A DNA stretch of 64,000 nt, taken from contig LR746271.1 in assembly GCA_902729315.2 (NCBI GenBank), positions 5,228,001 to 5,292,000 on the forward strand, read 5' to 3'. This DNA is from Spirodela intermedia (Eukaryota > Streptophyta > Magnoliopsida > Alismatales > Araceae). Below the pieces are notes generated by a model that worked only from the letters and a program-made list of their open reading frames with translations, was not told the origin of the DNA and made no database searches. The position numbers and the translations under genes are program-made. This document shows positions 26,481 to 37,391 of the stretch, in pieces. Position 1 is the first letter of the stretch; every line of letters begins with the position of its first letter.

Positions 26481-29400
26481 CCTTACCTTTCTCACACCCC
26501 CAGCGTGGGCCGTGACAAGGCCAACAAGGATCCCACCGATGGCATTCGATAGAATCGGAATCTGAGGCAAAGAGAGGGTAATCAACTGATTAGGGGAGGA
26601 ACTTACAGAAACCTCTAATCAATGCTCACACTTTGAGAAATTATCAACACAAATTCTTTTTCCTAATTAAAATAATTGAAAATTCACTTCATTTCATGGA
26701 GCAAAACCCATTTAAAATAATATCACCAGGATTTTTTCCCAAAATAGAAATATCTTTCCATTTCCAAAAAAAATTATATCATGAAAATAATTCCCACTTG
26801 ATTAAAAATCATGGGATCCTCCCCTCCTTTAGAAAAGTATTCATCAAGATATCGACCCATGTTTCATACTTCGGACCAAAAAAACGCAATAAGAAAACCA
26901 ATAAAAAATATCATCTCATGGAAGAATCAGAGTAAAAACTCCCATTTTTCTATTTCTCAATGCACCCAAAAAGAAATTATATCATGAAAATAATCTCCAC
27001 CTTCTTTAGAAAATATTCATCAAGATATTGACCCATGTTTCATATTTCGGATTAGAAAAAGCAATTAAAAAACCCAATAAATTATATCATCATCTGATGG
27101 AAGGATCAGAGTAAAAACTCCCATTTTTCCATTTCTCGATGCACCCAAAAAGAAATTCCATCATGAAAATAATCTCCACCTTCTTTAGAAAATATTCATC
27201 AAGATATTGACCCATGTTTCATATTTCGGATTAAAAAAAGCAATTAAAAAACCCAATAAATTATATCATCATCTGATGGAAGGATCAGAGTAAAAGCTCC
27301 CATTTTTCCATTTCTCGATGCACCCAAAAAGGTAATCAAGTCTGACGAGAATAATACTCTACAACTAAGAGCTCATTTATTTTCAAGACCGATTTTTTTC
27401 TGATCCTTCAATTAAAAAGATTCATTCTCTTCATAAGAAAGAATGGTCCAATGGGAACAATAATTTCCAGGAACATTTGGAACATTTCGTATTATATCAT
27501 GAAAATAATCTCCACCTTTAGAAAATATTCAACAAGATTTTGACCTATGTTTCATATTTCGGAAATAAAAAGCAATCAAAAACCCAGTAAAAAATAGCAT
27601 CATCTGATGGATGGATCAGAGCTAAAAAAAACCATATCTGAACTAAAAAATATAAATCACCATGGTGAAGGGGGAGAAATGGCAGAGAAGAATCACCACA
27701 GTGAACGCCGTCCACCCATGGAAGAACCCATGCTTCCTGATGGCCGCTCCATCCGGGGATTTATTAGTGCTCGCCAACAAGCACAGAGTCCCAAAAACAG
27801 ACATCTCCACAGTCATAAGGTACGACGTCCGCTTCTTTACCTGTGATGGAAACAGAGAGCGTTTCACAGTGCGGCAAAGTTGATAGGTGCCTCGCTGTTT
27901 CTGAGCAGTATGGCGTTGACCTGTGAGGCCCACTGGCACAGAGAGGAAGCCAGACCGGACAGAACAGAAGCAACAAGAACAGGGATTATCCCGTTGACCA
28001 GGATCTGATTGGGGCCGGCGCTGCTGACGCCCTTGGTGGAGCTTTCACCGATGCTCAGAAGTATGGCGGCTATCATCAGTAGACCAAGAGCTCCGATTTG
28101 CTTTGCAGACTGCTTCTGACTGCGGATCACCCAAACCATAGAAAGGTGTCACAAGGCGAGTTCAGTTCCTGCGAACAGAATTTTTCCATTGTTTCCAATG
28201 TAATGGAATAAATATTAATCCTTATTGATAGATCATCTACTGAAAATTGTTAGATACATAGTGTATGTATATGTATTTAGCTCCATTTTCATCAGACGAC
28301 CAAGGTTTCTGATATAAGAACTGGAGCGCATGGCTGCTATGAGAAACGAGCTGTAAATGTCAGAGAGCTGAATATGATCACTTATGTGACTTGAATACCG
28401 GCAAACTGTAGAAAAGTCAACGTGTAATGATAATGCAAGATAATACATTTATAGAAAAGATGAATGCTGGGTGTTGGAGAAATGGGACAACATCGTTGTA
28501 TAAAATGAGGGAAGCATAGCTATTTGCCCCAACATGGGTGAACAGACGTGTGCCATATCCTGCAACTGACATAAACATTAACAAATAACAGTTCAGACAA
28601 ACGACAAAGGATTGCAGTAACAAGCAATGGCAATGGTGGTGATAAATGGAAGAGGAATGGCAGCCACAAGGTGCTTACTGTTCTTCACACGTCAATCTTT
28701 TACTCTTCTGACCCAAAAAAAAAATTACTTTTTCTTCTACCAAAGGTAGTAAAAAGGCCCTAACAATGATAAGGGAGCTTTAAATGTGTCTTGACAGAAT
28801 TAAAAGAGCATAACTTGAGCCCCAGGCCCAGTTGAACAATCTTGATCTGAGCTTAGGTACTCAAAGGCTGTATGCTCACCAATTAAGATTTATAAGCATA
28901 AATAGTGAGGCCTCCTAGAAAGAAAAGGGAAGTTCAAAACGAGAAAAATATTTCAATTGCTCGATATAAAATGATATGTGATATGGAAAATGGTAGGATA
29001 GGGTTCATGTCTCTGAAATCAACAACTAGATGAATTTGATGAACTATTGACATAATAGTTGCCGTTATTATCGCTATTATTAACAAAAAGTTAAATAAAA
29101 GTATAAATTTCATGATTATCTCCTCTGTTTTACATCCTTTAATTGAGACAGGGCCTCTTAGTTTCACGAATAGTATAGCTGTTCTGCATATGTCGAGTCC
29201 ATTCTAATTCACCCTCCATGCCTCTTGGAGATCCATGCATGACGCTGTAGCTTCTACTATAATGTCAATTCTCTTCTTGGGGACATGAATACACAACATA
29301 GCAGAGACAGTCCTCAAAACGATGAACCAGTGTTTCCAAGTTTGTGCCATAATACCAAGAAAAAAAGTTAATGCCATGTTAACACCTAGGTAGAAAATCA

Positions 29401-32400
29401 CGACAAATCAAGAACAATAAGATTGAAACCAACAAACCAGGCAACAGATCTTCAAGAGATACAATAGAAAGACAATAATGATATTCTGAGTAGAGATGAT
29501 GACCAAGATGAAAATCATAAACTCTACACTGGATCTTAGTCCTGGGAAAGCATGAAGTAATGCCTTGCACAGTTACCATTATTCGCTTAGCAAGATGCTC
29601 TATAAACTAACATCTGATACAAAAACATAAAAAAATATTAAATTGGGACAAAAAAATGGGAAACACATACCCTAAGATGAAGTACGTAAAAAATGCTGTA
29701 AACAATATCTTTGTCTGATTGAGCATTGAGAAAGTAAGCGAGTCAAGATTCTTATATGAAATCTGTAACAAGCTATTCTGCAGAGCGTAAACAGCGGCAG
29801 GGAGACCAGATGTTCTCAGGGAGCCCACGAAAGACCACTCTTTGAACACTATCTTCAAAGTACCTTCTTTTGCCAGGACTATCAAGGCACATATAACCTA
29901 AAAGACGAAAATAGATGTTAAATGGTTGAGTGGAACAATGAATTAAGTTTTAAAAAATTGATTTCATCTTTTTCAATACACTGCAATATTGTAATGATAC
30001 CTTGGCAGCCTCGCAAGCTATAACTGATGAGGTTACAATAACATCTTTCCTGTTAAAGTTAAGAGAAAAAATGCTGATATCAGAGCGTATTAACCTATTC
30101 ATTTCTTACATATCTATGCTACAGAAAAATTTTAAAAAAAGCTTACGGACCAGTTGACATCAACTACAAGTCAGGGAAGATATCCAGGAACTTACTAAAA
30201 CATTGCAATGTAATGTAGATGCTAGATCTCTGAATTTTATAGAAAAGAACTTACTCAAAAAACCAAATGCATAGATCCCAAACTGGGGGATCGCAAGTAA
30301 GACCGCTGTCACTATATTATTTAACAATAGGAATCTATGTCGCAGATAAGATACTATAAATGGTATGGATATTTTCCTTCAAAAATACATAGTAGACAGA
30401 GATATAGGACAGCTATTAACTTTATAGGGACAATGCTGAATAACTCAATAAAAAAATTCCACAGCTATGACTAAAAATTCTACTGATAAAAAAAACGGCA
30501 TCTCATCTAAATATAATGAAATTGTCCATAGTTCTGAGAACATACAAGTATAAAGTCAGTGTGAACAGATGCAATTCACTGATAAATTAAAAAAAAGACC
30601 AACTGAGTGAACCAGTGTACAACACAATACTCACATCATTACTAAGAGAAAGACAAGGAGATTCTCGTCCAACCAGAAACCGGGATACCAATTTTTTAAT
30701 AAAAAACCTGTGTACAAATATTCAATTGTAATATGAGACCAGAAAACAATATGCAGTTGTTTGCCTACATCCCAATATTTTGCTAATTTTCTAAGTTTCA
30801 TGTACAGAACCAATCCAAAGTCTCTTCAAAAGGACGTGCCTTGAGAGTTCTACGAATTTCAGAAAATCTTCAGCCAAGCACATTCACCAGTGGTGGGAAG
30901 CCACCTGAGCCCCCATGCCACCACAAGTAGATTTGGCAAATGGAAGCTAGTGTGCCGCTGGATGTTAAGTCACCCAGCTGAACCAGGCTCCTACTACAAC
31001 CAACCAGGAGCAGAGATTGTCCGCCATCCGGACCGCACCATCTAGACAGTCTATCAACCGCCCCACCTCCTCCAATGGCTCCTATCTCTAGTTGTAATCA
31101 AAGTAACTGCAACTTGTTGGCAAGTGTGTATAATAACCAGCATCCATTTCTAGGGTCCACCAGGTGGTAGTTTCAGGTCCAGATTTATAAGAAACACTTG
31201 GGCCTTTTCTGGGGGTTATTACCGGATGTCAACAGCAGGAACAAGAGTGATTCCTCACCTATCCGGGGAACGCCCGAGTATAGATTCCCTATGCTCATGT
31301 GAACGATAAGTGAGAGGAAGGAAATTAAAAAAATCGTCAGGAATACTTCATTCAGTTGCTTCCCTGTTCAGATTTCTCTTCTCCCTTCCACCTTCCCCAT
31401 CTTTTCCTCCTGTATCCGTAAATCTTTCTTCTCTTTCTCTTTAGTGAACTTCTGATTGAAATGAATCACTTCTAACATTTTCTTCAATTTTCATATCTCA
31501 GATCTAGAGCTGTGTTCGATCCAATGCAGAGTGGATCCTCAGATCCAATAAATCTTGCTTCCACTCACAACAATTCAATGATGGACGAGGGCTTCCAGAG
31601 AGATTCAACATTAACTGCATTGCCAGTAAACTTGGAGGTGAAACTCAACCGAAGTTTAAGGTTAGTCGGGCAAGAAACATCAACGAAGCCTTCAATATTG
31701 CCACGATTCATGAAGAGCTTTGCATAGCAGCAAAAGTAGAGGATATCAGGAATGCCAAGGAGATGGAATTAACAGAAGTCCAATTGCGTTCACAGAAGGC
31801 TGAAGAAGCAGAGCCTTATTATTAGGATTCAGAGAAAATCTAGAATTAACTTGCTACCTGCTAAGAGCCCAAGATGTTACCTCCTAAGAGAAAATGGGAT
31901 CATTCCACTCCTCTTAAGGAGAAAACTAGAACAACAAAGTTAAGTTCCTATCGGCATATCAATCTTCAGAGGGCCACAATGACAGACTTAAAAATTTCAG
32001 CAGCTACCTAACATGGTGTACTCAGGAACCTGAGTAGAAAGTCTTCTGTCTCACAATGCAAGAGCATGACACAGCCAAAAACCATAACCGCAGCTCAATT
32101 AATTCACATTTCATCCATAAAACCGCCAACTAATTTGGATAGCAGCAGCACCCACAAGGATCAATGACCAGTAATCGGTCCGAAAATTATTGACAACGCA
32201 ATCCATCCCCGTACATCACTACCTCCTTCTCTTCTAAGCCGAACAGATTACACTGATCTAATCACGAAGGGAAAGGTCTCTTTTCTCTGTCATTCTCATG
32301 ACGCAGCAATCTGTCAACCAGTACCTCAAAAAACCAAAAACCGGACAAACCATGGGACAAGTTTCCAAGACTACATCGAGGAAAGGAAATCTGGCGGCGG

Positions 32401-32598
32401 AACGATGGAGCGAAATAGGGGAGGGGAGGTAGAGTACCCGGTAAAACGCTTGGACAGCAAGGGCTGAGCCCCGTACTGCAGAGTCAGGAGGCCGAGGAAG
32501 AGCCAGATCCTCGGGCTAAGCGGCGCCAAACCCTTCGTCGCCGACCTACTCCTGCCGGCGTTGGCCTCCTTCCGGCGTCCCGCCGCTCCGGCGGCCAT
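26203..32598 (-). CDS. Nucleotide-sugar transporter (ROCK1 / CMP-sialic acid transporter-like)
   Basis: Multi-pass ER/Golgi nucleotide-sugar antiporter. Arabidopsis ROCK1, the closest protein I recognise, carries UDP-GlcNAc and UDP-GalNAc in the ER. Exons on the minus strand: 32598-32438, 30049-30001, 29897-29671, 28119-27921, 27840-27697, 26561-26487, 26364-26203 (338 aa, all junctions in frame). Diagnostic segments are FLGLLTLQYGAQPLLSKRF, GLPAAVYALQNSLLQISYKN, LDSLTFSMLNQTKILFTAFF, QKQSAKQIGAL, VLSGLASSLCQWASQ, SYLMTVEMSVFG, GGILVGLVTAHAGGVRK and YQRYPYSVKPKES. The positively charged end could act as an ER/Golgi sorting signal, as in ROCK1. Intron 1 (2.4 kb) carries a possible gypsy gag relic; intron 5 carries a tandem repeat; intron 6 a (GA)n run. 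Confidence 0.93.
26427..26476. repeat. (GA)n microsatellite in NST intron 6
   Basis: Pure GA run of about 50 bases inside the 122-base intron between the last two exons; in the transcript it reads CU. Confidence 0.95.
26766..27627. repeat. Tandem repeat of about 180 bp in NST intron 5
   Basis: Units at about 26766-26971 (diverged), 26972-27151, 27152-27331 and a partial one at 27491-27627. Shared blocks are ATCATGAAAATAATCTCCACC, TTAGAAAATATTCATCAAGA, GACCCATGTTTCATATTTCGG, ATCATCTGATGGAAGGATCA and TTTCTCGATGCACCCAAAAAG. The two central units are almost identical. Confidence 0.9.
31500..31830 (+). mobile_element. Possible Ty3/gypsy gag relic inside NST intron 1
   Basis: About 31630-31824 reads in one frame as KLGGETQPKFKVSRARNI, then NEAFNIATIHEELCIAAKV. 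This resembles the region of plant gypsy gag that reads GL-P-I---V-----S-LNEAF-LA-IQEE. The frame ends in TAG-interrupted sequence, and neighbouring frames are broken. Orientation is opposite to the host gene. It is short, so the assignment is tentative. Confidence 0.35.
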
Positions 32599-32876
32599 TT
32601 GAGAAGCTTGGTAAGGGAAATGGTGAAGGCGACAACGACCCAAACCGTGCGCCGTTACAGGTAATTAACGGAAGGGAATATTCACGTAATATCCTATTAA
32701 TAATATTATTTATATAATTATATTTATTTTTTCCATGACGATAATACCCTCCTGTTATTGAAAGGAGCCTACCTCCCTCTAGTGGAGGAGGGTAAATCAG
32801 TCTTTCTTTTACATTAGCTAATACCATCAAGTTTTTCTACTGGTAAGGACATAAAAAGAATTAAGTTAAATATACA

Positions 32877-33635
32877 AGGACTCATTCATACATTTCCAAA
32901 CAACCTGTTAAATATACGTAAATTTCTGGTATTTTTGTAAAATACAGAATTAGAATTAAAAAAAATCCACCCTTATTTCTTCTCATGTGTGCAACCTTTT
33001 CTTTCCTTAACTTTCGTTTTTTGACATTTTTCTTATGACTGCAAGACTCATTCATAAATACACGTAAATTCCTGGTATTTTTGTAAAATACATAATTAGA
33101 ATTAAAATTTTCCACCCTTATTTCTGTCTCATGTCTGCAGTTTTTTCTTTCTTTAAATTTCTTTTTTCTTTGACAGTTGTCTTAGAACTGCAAGACTCAT
33201 TCATAAATTTTCAAAAAACTTATAAAATACACTTAAATTTATGGTATTTTTTTAAAATATATAATTTTTTCCTCCCTTATTTCTTTATCACACGTGCAAC
33301 CTTTTCCCTCTTTTTTTTTGACATTTTTCTTAGAATTTCAAGACTCATTCACACATTTCCAAAATAATTATTAAATTTCACATTAAATTATGATATATTT
33401 TAAAGTACATAATTAGAATCAACTTTTTCCTCCCTTATTTCTTCCTCACGTCTGCAAACTTTTCTTTCTTTTTTTTTGACATTTTTCTTAGAATTTCAAA
33501 ATGCACAATTTTTTTTTTGAGTTTTTTGTAAGTAAATAATTAGAATTAAATTCTTCCTCCCTTATTTCTTCCTCACCTCTACAACCATTCTATCTTTTTT
33601 TTTTTTTTTTGACATTTGTCTTAGAACTGAAAGAG
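32877..33635. repeat. Five-unit tandem repeat, about 150-165 bp
   Basis: Units begin near 32877, 33043, 33191, 33341 and 33500. Each has ACTCATTCATA, AAATTTCTGGTATTTTTGTAAAATA, TAGAATTAAA, CCTTATTTCTTCCTCA, TGCAACCTTTTCTTTC and TTTTTTGACATTTTTCTTA-type blocks, with growing divergence in the right-hand units. Confidence 0.85.
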
Positions 33636-34207
33636 TGTGAACAGATGGATGATAATGACCCAATTTGCAAAGTTTTAAAAGGCTTAGTTAATTTATGATT
33701 ACATATTTCTAGTTAGTGTTGGATGAGGTTTCTTAACTATTTCTAATTAATTTTATTATTATATTTCCTCAATTCTCATCTATTTTAGGAGATTACCACT
33801 AATGCTCATTTCTATGACCATTCCTATTTGGAATGATTGATTAGAAAAATATGGCTTCATTCATTTGATTGCACTTAGGTTCATCAAACAATAATTCTTA
33901 TAATTTTTTCACATTTCTATGCCTTTATTGATGCATATTATTTGCCTCTTAGGGTTTATGCTCTTATTTCTTTCATTTATTCCTAAATAGGTTAGTATAA
34001 CTTTATGTTGACAATTAATTGACCATTTGGTATGTTTGTCAACTACCAAGTCTAGTTATTTTGATTATGGTGAATTTTTCCAACAAAATGGGAAGGCGAG
34101 CTGTGGTTTCCACATCAGTCTAGGAGAATTATTTCATTATGACAAAAAAGTATCTTCAGGTTGCTTGAGTCGGAGATGGGTAGGAGGGATTTGATGTGCT
34201 AGTGGTG

Positions 34208-34237
34208 CCACGTGGAAGAGAAGTAGCTGCCACGTGG
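34208..34237. promoter_or_regulatory. Pair of G-boxes upstream of STP-A
   Basis: Two perfect CCACGTGG sites at 34208-34215 and 34230-34237, 22 bases apart start to start (about two helical turns), about 380 bases before the STP-A start codon. A further ACGT core sits in TGCCACGTCAGC near 34400. Such arrays recruit bZIP/bHLH factors; function here is inferred. Confidence 0.5.
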
Positions 34238-34617
34238 TAATGAATGGCCTTTGGCTTCCACGGTCAAGGGCTCAATTATTGTGCATTAAGAGCCAATATT
34301 TTGTATTTTGTAGTGCCCAAAAATTCAAACTCCGATGTTGATGACTGTTGGGCTTTACAGTCTGACGCCCACTGGTGTGGACCCTCACCATTTATCAGCT
34401 GCCACGTCAGCCCGGCAGCAAAGCATCCTCTCCATGTGTTCTACCTACCGAGCTCCGAAGCGTTGACCAGCGGGTACTACCTCCTCGAATCGCCTCCGCC
34501 TTCCGACGTCCTCTTCATCATCATCATCTTCTTCTTTTTCTTCTTATTCTTCATCGTCGTCTTCCTCTTCACCATCTTTTTCTTCTTCTTCTGCGCGATA
34601 TCGGAGGGGGAGAGAGA

Positions 34618-34762
34618 ATGGCGGGGGGAGGGTTCGCCGGAGCGGCCACTGCCGTGGACTACGGCGGCGCGAAGATGACGGCGTCGGTCATCATCACCTG
34701 CATCATGGCGGCCTCCGGCGGCCTCATCTTCGGCTACGACATTGGGATATCAGGTCCGCTGA

Positions 34763-34805
<43 letters not shown>

Positions 34806-35427
34806 ACTGTGACACCGTTGGATGCTTCTTTACGTCTCGGCAATAAACTGACGCCGGCGGCGCCGCCGTGGACCAGGTGGGGTGACGACGATGGGGCCCT
34901 TCCTCGAGAAGTTCTTTCCCAAGGTCCTCCGGCGGATGGCTGCGGCGCGGCCTGACAGGTACTGCATCTACAACAGCCAGTCCCTGACGGCGTTCACCTC
35001 CTCCCTATACATCGCCGGCCTGGTGGCGTCCCTCGTCGGCGGCCGTCTCACGGCGGCCGTCGGCCGGCGAGCTCTGATGATCTCCGGTGGCGCCTTGTTC
35101 CTTGGCGGCGCCGCCATCAACGCCGGCGCCGCCAACTTCGAGATGTTGATCGCCGGCCGGATTCTCCTCGGATTCGGCGTCGGCTTCGCTAATCAGGTGA
35201 GTGCCCAGAAAAGTAACTCCTCCCACAGATAGAGAGTGTAGTGAAAAGTGAATCCCGCATCTTTTGAAATTCTGACAAGGCACTATACTATAGTGAGATG
35301 GAGGGAGAGATATATATATATATATTATAATATTGTATAATATATATAGAGAGAGGGAGAGAGAGAGAGAGAGAGAGAGGTGGAGATGGGGAGAGAGAGG
35401 AGAGGGAGAGAGAGGGGAGAGAGAGAG

Positions 35428-35466
<39 letters not shown>

Positions 35467-36188
35467 TTTCTACAGTTGGTCAAATGAGTGTAAAAGGAAA
35501 CATGTTAACGCCGGTGTGGTGCACAGGCTACGCCGGTGTACTTGTCGGAGATGGCGCCGGCGAGGTGGCGCGGGGCGTTCAACACCGGATTCCAGCTGTG
35601 CCTGGGCGTCGGTGTGCTCGCTGCTAACCTCGTGAGCTACGCCGTCATCCGGGTCAATGGCCACTGGGGATGGCGGCTGGCCCTCGGCCTCGCCGGAGCT
35701 CCCGCAGTGGTCTTCCTCGTGGGCGCCGCCATCGTCTCCGACACTCCCAGCAGCCTCGCCGCCCGCGGCCGCATCGACGCCGCACGCAGGGCCCTCCGCC
35801 ACGTAAGAGGCCCCAACGCCGACGTGGACGCCGAGCTGGACGGCATCCTCCGACACCTCAAGGTCTCGAGGCCGTCGGAGGACGGCGGTAGCAGCCCCTT
35901 CCGGCAACTGCTGCGGCGGCGCTACCGCCACCACCTCGTGATGGCGGTGGCGATACCCTTCTTCCAGCAGATGACTGGGATCAACGTGATCGCCTTCTAC
36001 GCTCCCGTGCTCTTCCAGGCCGTCGGATTCGAGGGTAGCTCCGCAGTTCTTGGGTCGGTGATCCTCGCCGCCATCAACCTGGGGTCTACTCTCGTGTCAA
36101 CTTTCATCGTCGACCGTCACGGTCGGAGGGTGCTCTTCATGCAGGGCGGCGTCCAGATGTTCCTCTGCCAGGTAATAGCAGCCTCTCT

Positions 36189-36233
<45 letters not shown>

Positions 36234-36759
36234 CCTCGCTCTAGCTCAAAAGCCCCCCTGCCCAGATTTCCGTCTAACCTAACGGCGCCGCCGTGGGCGT
36301 CCGTTGTTGAAGGTGGCGGTGACGTGCGTGCTGGGGGTGATAGTGGGCAGCGACGGCGGTGCTCAGCTACCACGCGGCGGGGCACTGGCGGTGCTGGTGC
36401 TGATGTGCGTGTACGCCGCCGGATTCGGATGGTCGTGGGGGCCGCTGAGCTGGCTGGTGCCGAGCGAGATCTTCCCCGTGGAGATCCGATCGGCGGGGCA
36501 AGCGGTGTCCGTCGCCGTCAACCTCGCCGTCAGCTTCGCGCAAGCGCAGGCCTTCCTGGCGGCGCTGTGCTGGATGAAGTACGGCGTCTTCGTCTTCTAC
36601 GCCGGTTGGATCGCCGTGATGACGGCCTTCGTGGCGGCGTTCCTGCCGGAGACGAAGGGGGTGCCTCTGGAGGCCATGGAGGGAATGTGGGCGGCGCACT
36701 GGTACTGGAAGCGGTTCGCCGGGCCGGAAAGCTCGCCGACGGTGAAATCCTCTGCATAG
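34618..36759 (+). CDS. STP-type monosaccharide/H+ symporter, copy A
   Basis: Plasma-membrane hexose/proton symporter of the STP branch of the major facilitator superfamily, twelve membrane spans. Exons 34618-34753, 34877-35196, 35527-36171 and 36313-36759 (515 aa). Family marks: GGLIFGYDIGISGGVTTM, YCIYNSQSLTAFTSSLY, first-half GRLTAAVGRR, FANQATPVYLSEMAPARWRG, GWRLALGL, FFQQMTGINVIAFYAPVLF, VDRHGRRVLF, GFGWSWGPLSWLVPSEIFP, and the terminal PETKGVPLEAMEGMWAAHW. All junctions are in frame with standard GT-AG sites. Introns 1 and 3 carry CT runs and intron 2 a long GA run. Copy B at 40982-42893 has the same intron positions, so they are tandem duplicates. The transported sugar cannot be told from sequence. 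Confidence 0.94.
35340..35463. repeat. (GA)n-rich tract in STP-A intron 2
   Basis: Interrupted GA run of about 120 bases preceded by a TA-repeat stretch; ends about 60 bases before the exon 3 acceptor. Confidence 0.9.
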
Positions 36760-37391
36760 CCTCCTCTATGTTTTCGGCATGTGAGGATTGCAGGCCCCCC
36801 AAAAAGGTATCTACTAAATCTGCATAACTGGCAAATTCTAGTGCCATCATAAACTGTATACAACCACATGATATACGATAGTTCATAGTTAGTGCATGAT
36901 TTGTAGAGATTGGAAATATTTAGATAGTGCCTCCGAATTTCTGTCATATCACAATAAAAGTAATTAATATCACAAATAATTTGTGATAGCCAAGTATTAT
37001 AGTAGGCATTGAGATAAAGGTTTGCAATGAAGGGGCTTCTATCTTCGGCTCATGAATGTAGACTTAAGTCAACCTCTGTGGTGTATGAAGTCAACGTAAT
37101 TTCTTGTATACTTTGCCTTGAGAGTCCTCCCCACTAGACAAGTTAAAAAAATTATAATTAGTTGGTGAATTCTAAAAAGAAATATTAGCGTAAATATTAA
37201 GGTCATTTTCAAGTTAGTAAACTTTATACATGCAAGAATATGATGCTTATTCATGAAGAACTAGCTAATAGCGTTCTTTGCCACTTAGTGGTTAGTGTTT
37301 TGGTTTCTCTAAAATCTGCCTAATTGGTAAGAATCTTACAAATATCAAATCTTCTATGAGATTTTTGTTTTATGGATTTTCTACTTTGAAT
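36760..37391. other. Downstream region of STP-A
   Basis: STP-A 3' UTR and AT-rich sequence up to the left LTR of the copia element. No gene seen. A weak tRNA-A-box-like word lies at 37275-37292, but no tRNA folds from it. Confidence 0.4.

Larger units (their letters stand above)
32599..34617. other. Spacer between NST and the first STP gene
   Basis: The NST promoter side is followed by a five-unit tandem repeat (32877-33635), AT-rich sequence, then the STP-A promoter with two G-boxes and a pyrimidine-rich 5' UTR at 34510-34600. No gene seen. Confidence 0.5.

Noticed and set aside
28417-28623. Membrane-protein-like antisense frame (YGTRLFTHVGANSYASLILY) in NST intron 3
   Set aside because: No family match and no flanking exons in frame; likely chance within the intron.
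35470-36947. Antisense frames across both STP genes (also 41730-42926)
   Set aside because: Shadows of STP exons with Arg/Pro-rich composition.
37270-37360. TTAGTGGTTAGTG word resembling a tRNA A-box, possible SINE
   Set aside because: The expected B-box is too degenerate and no A-tail or duplication is evident.
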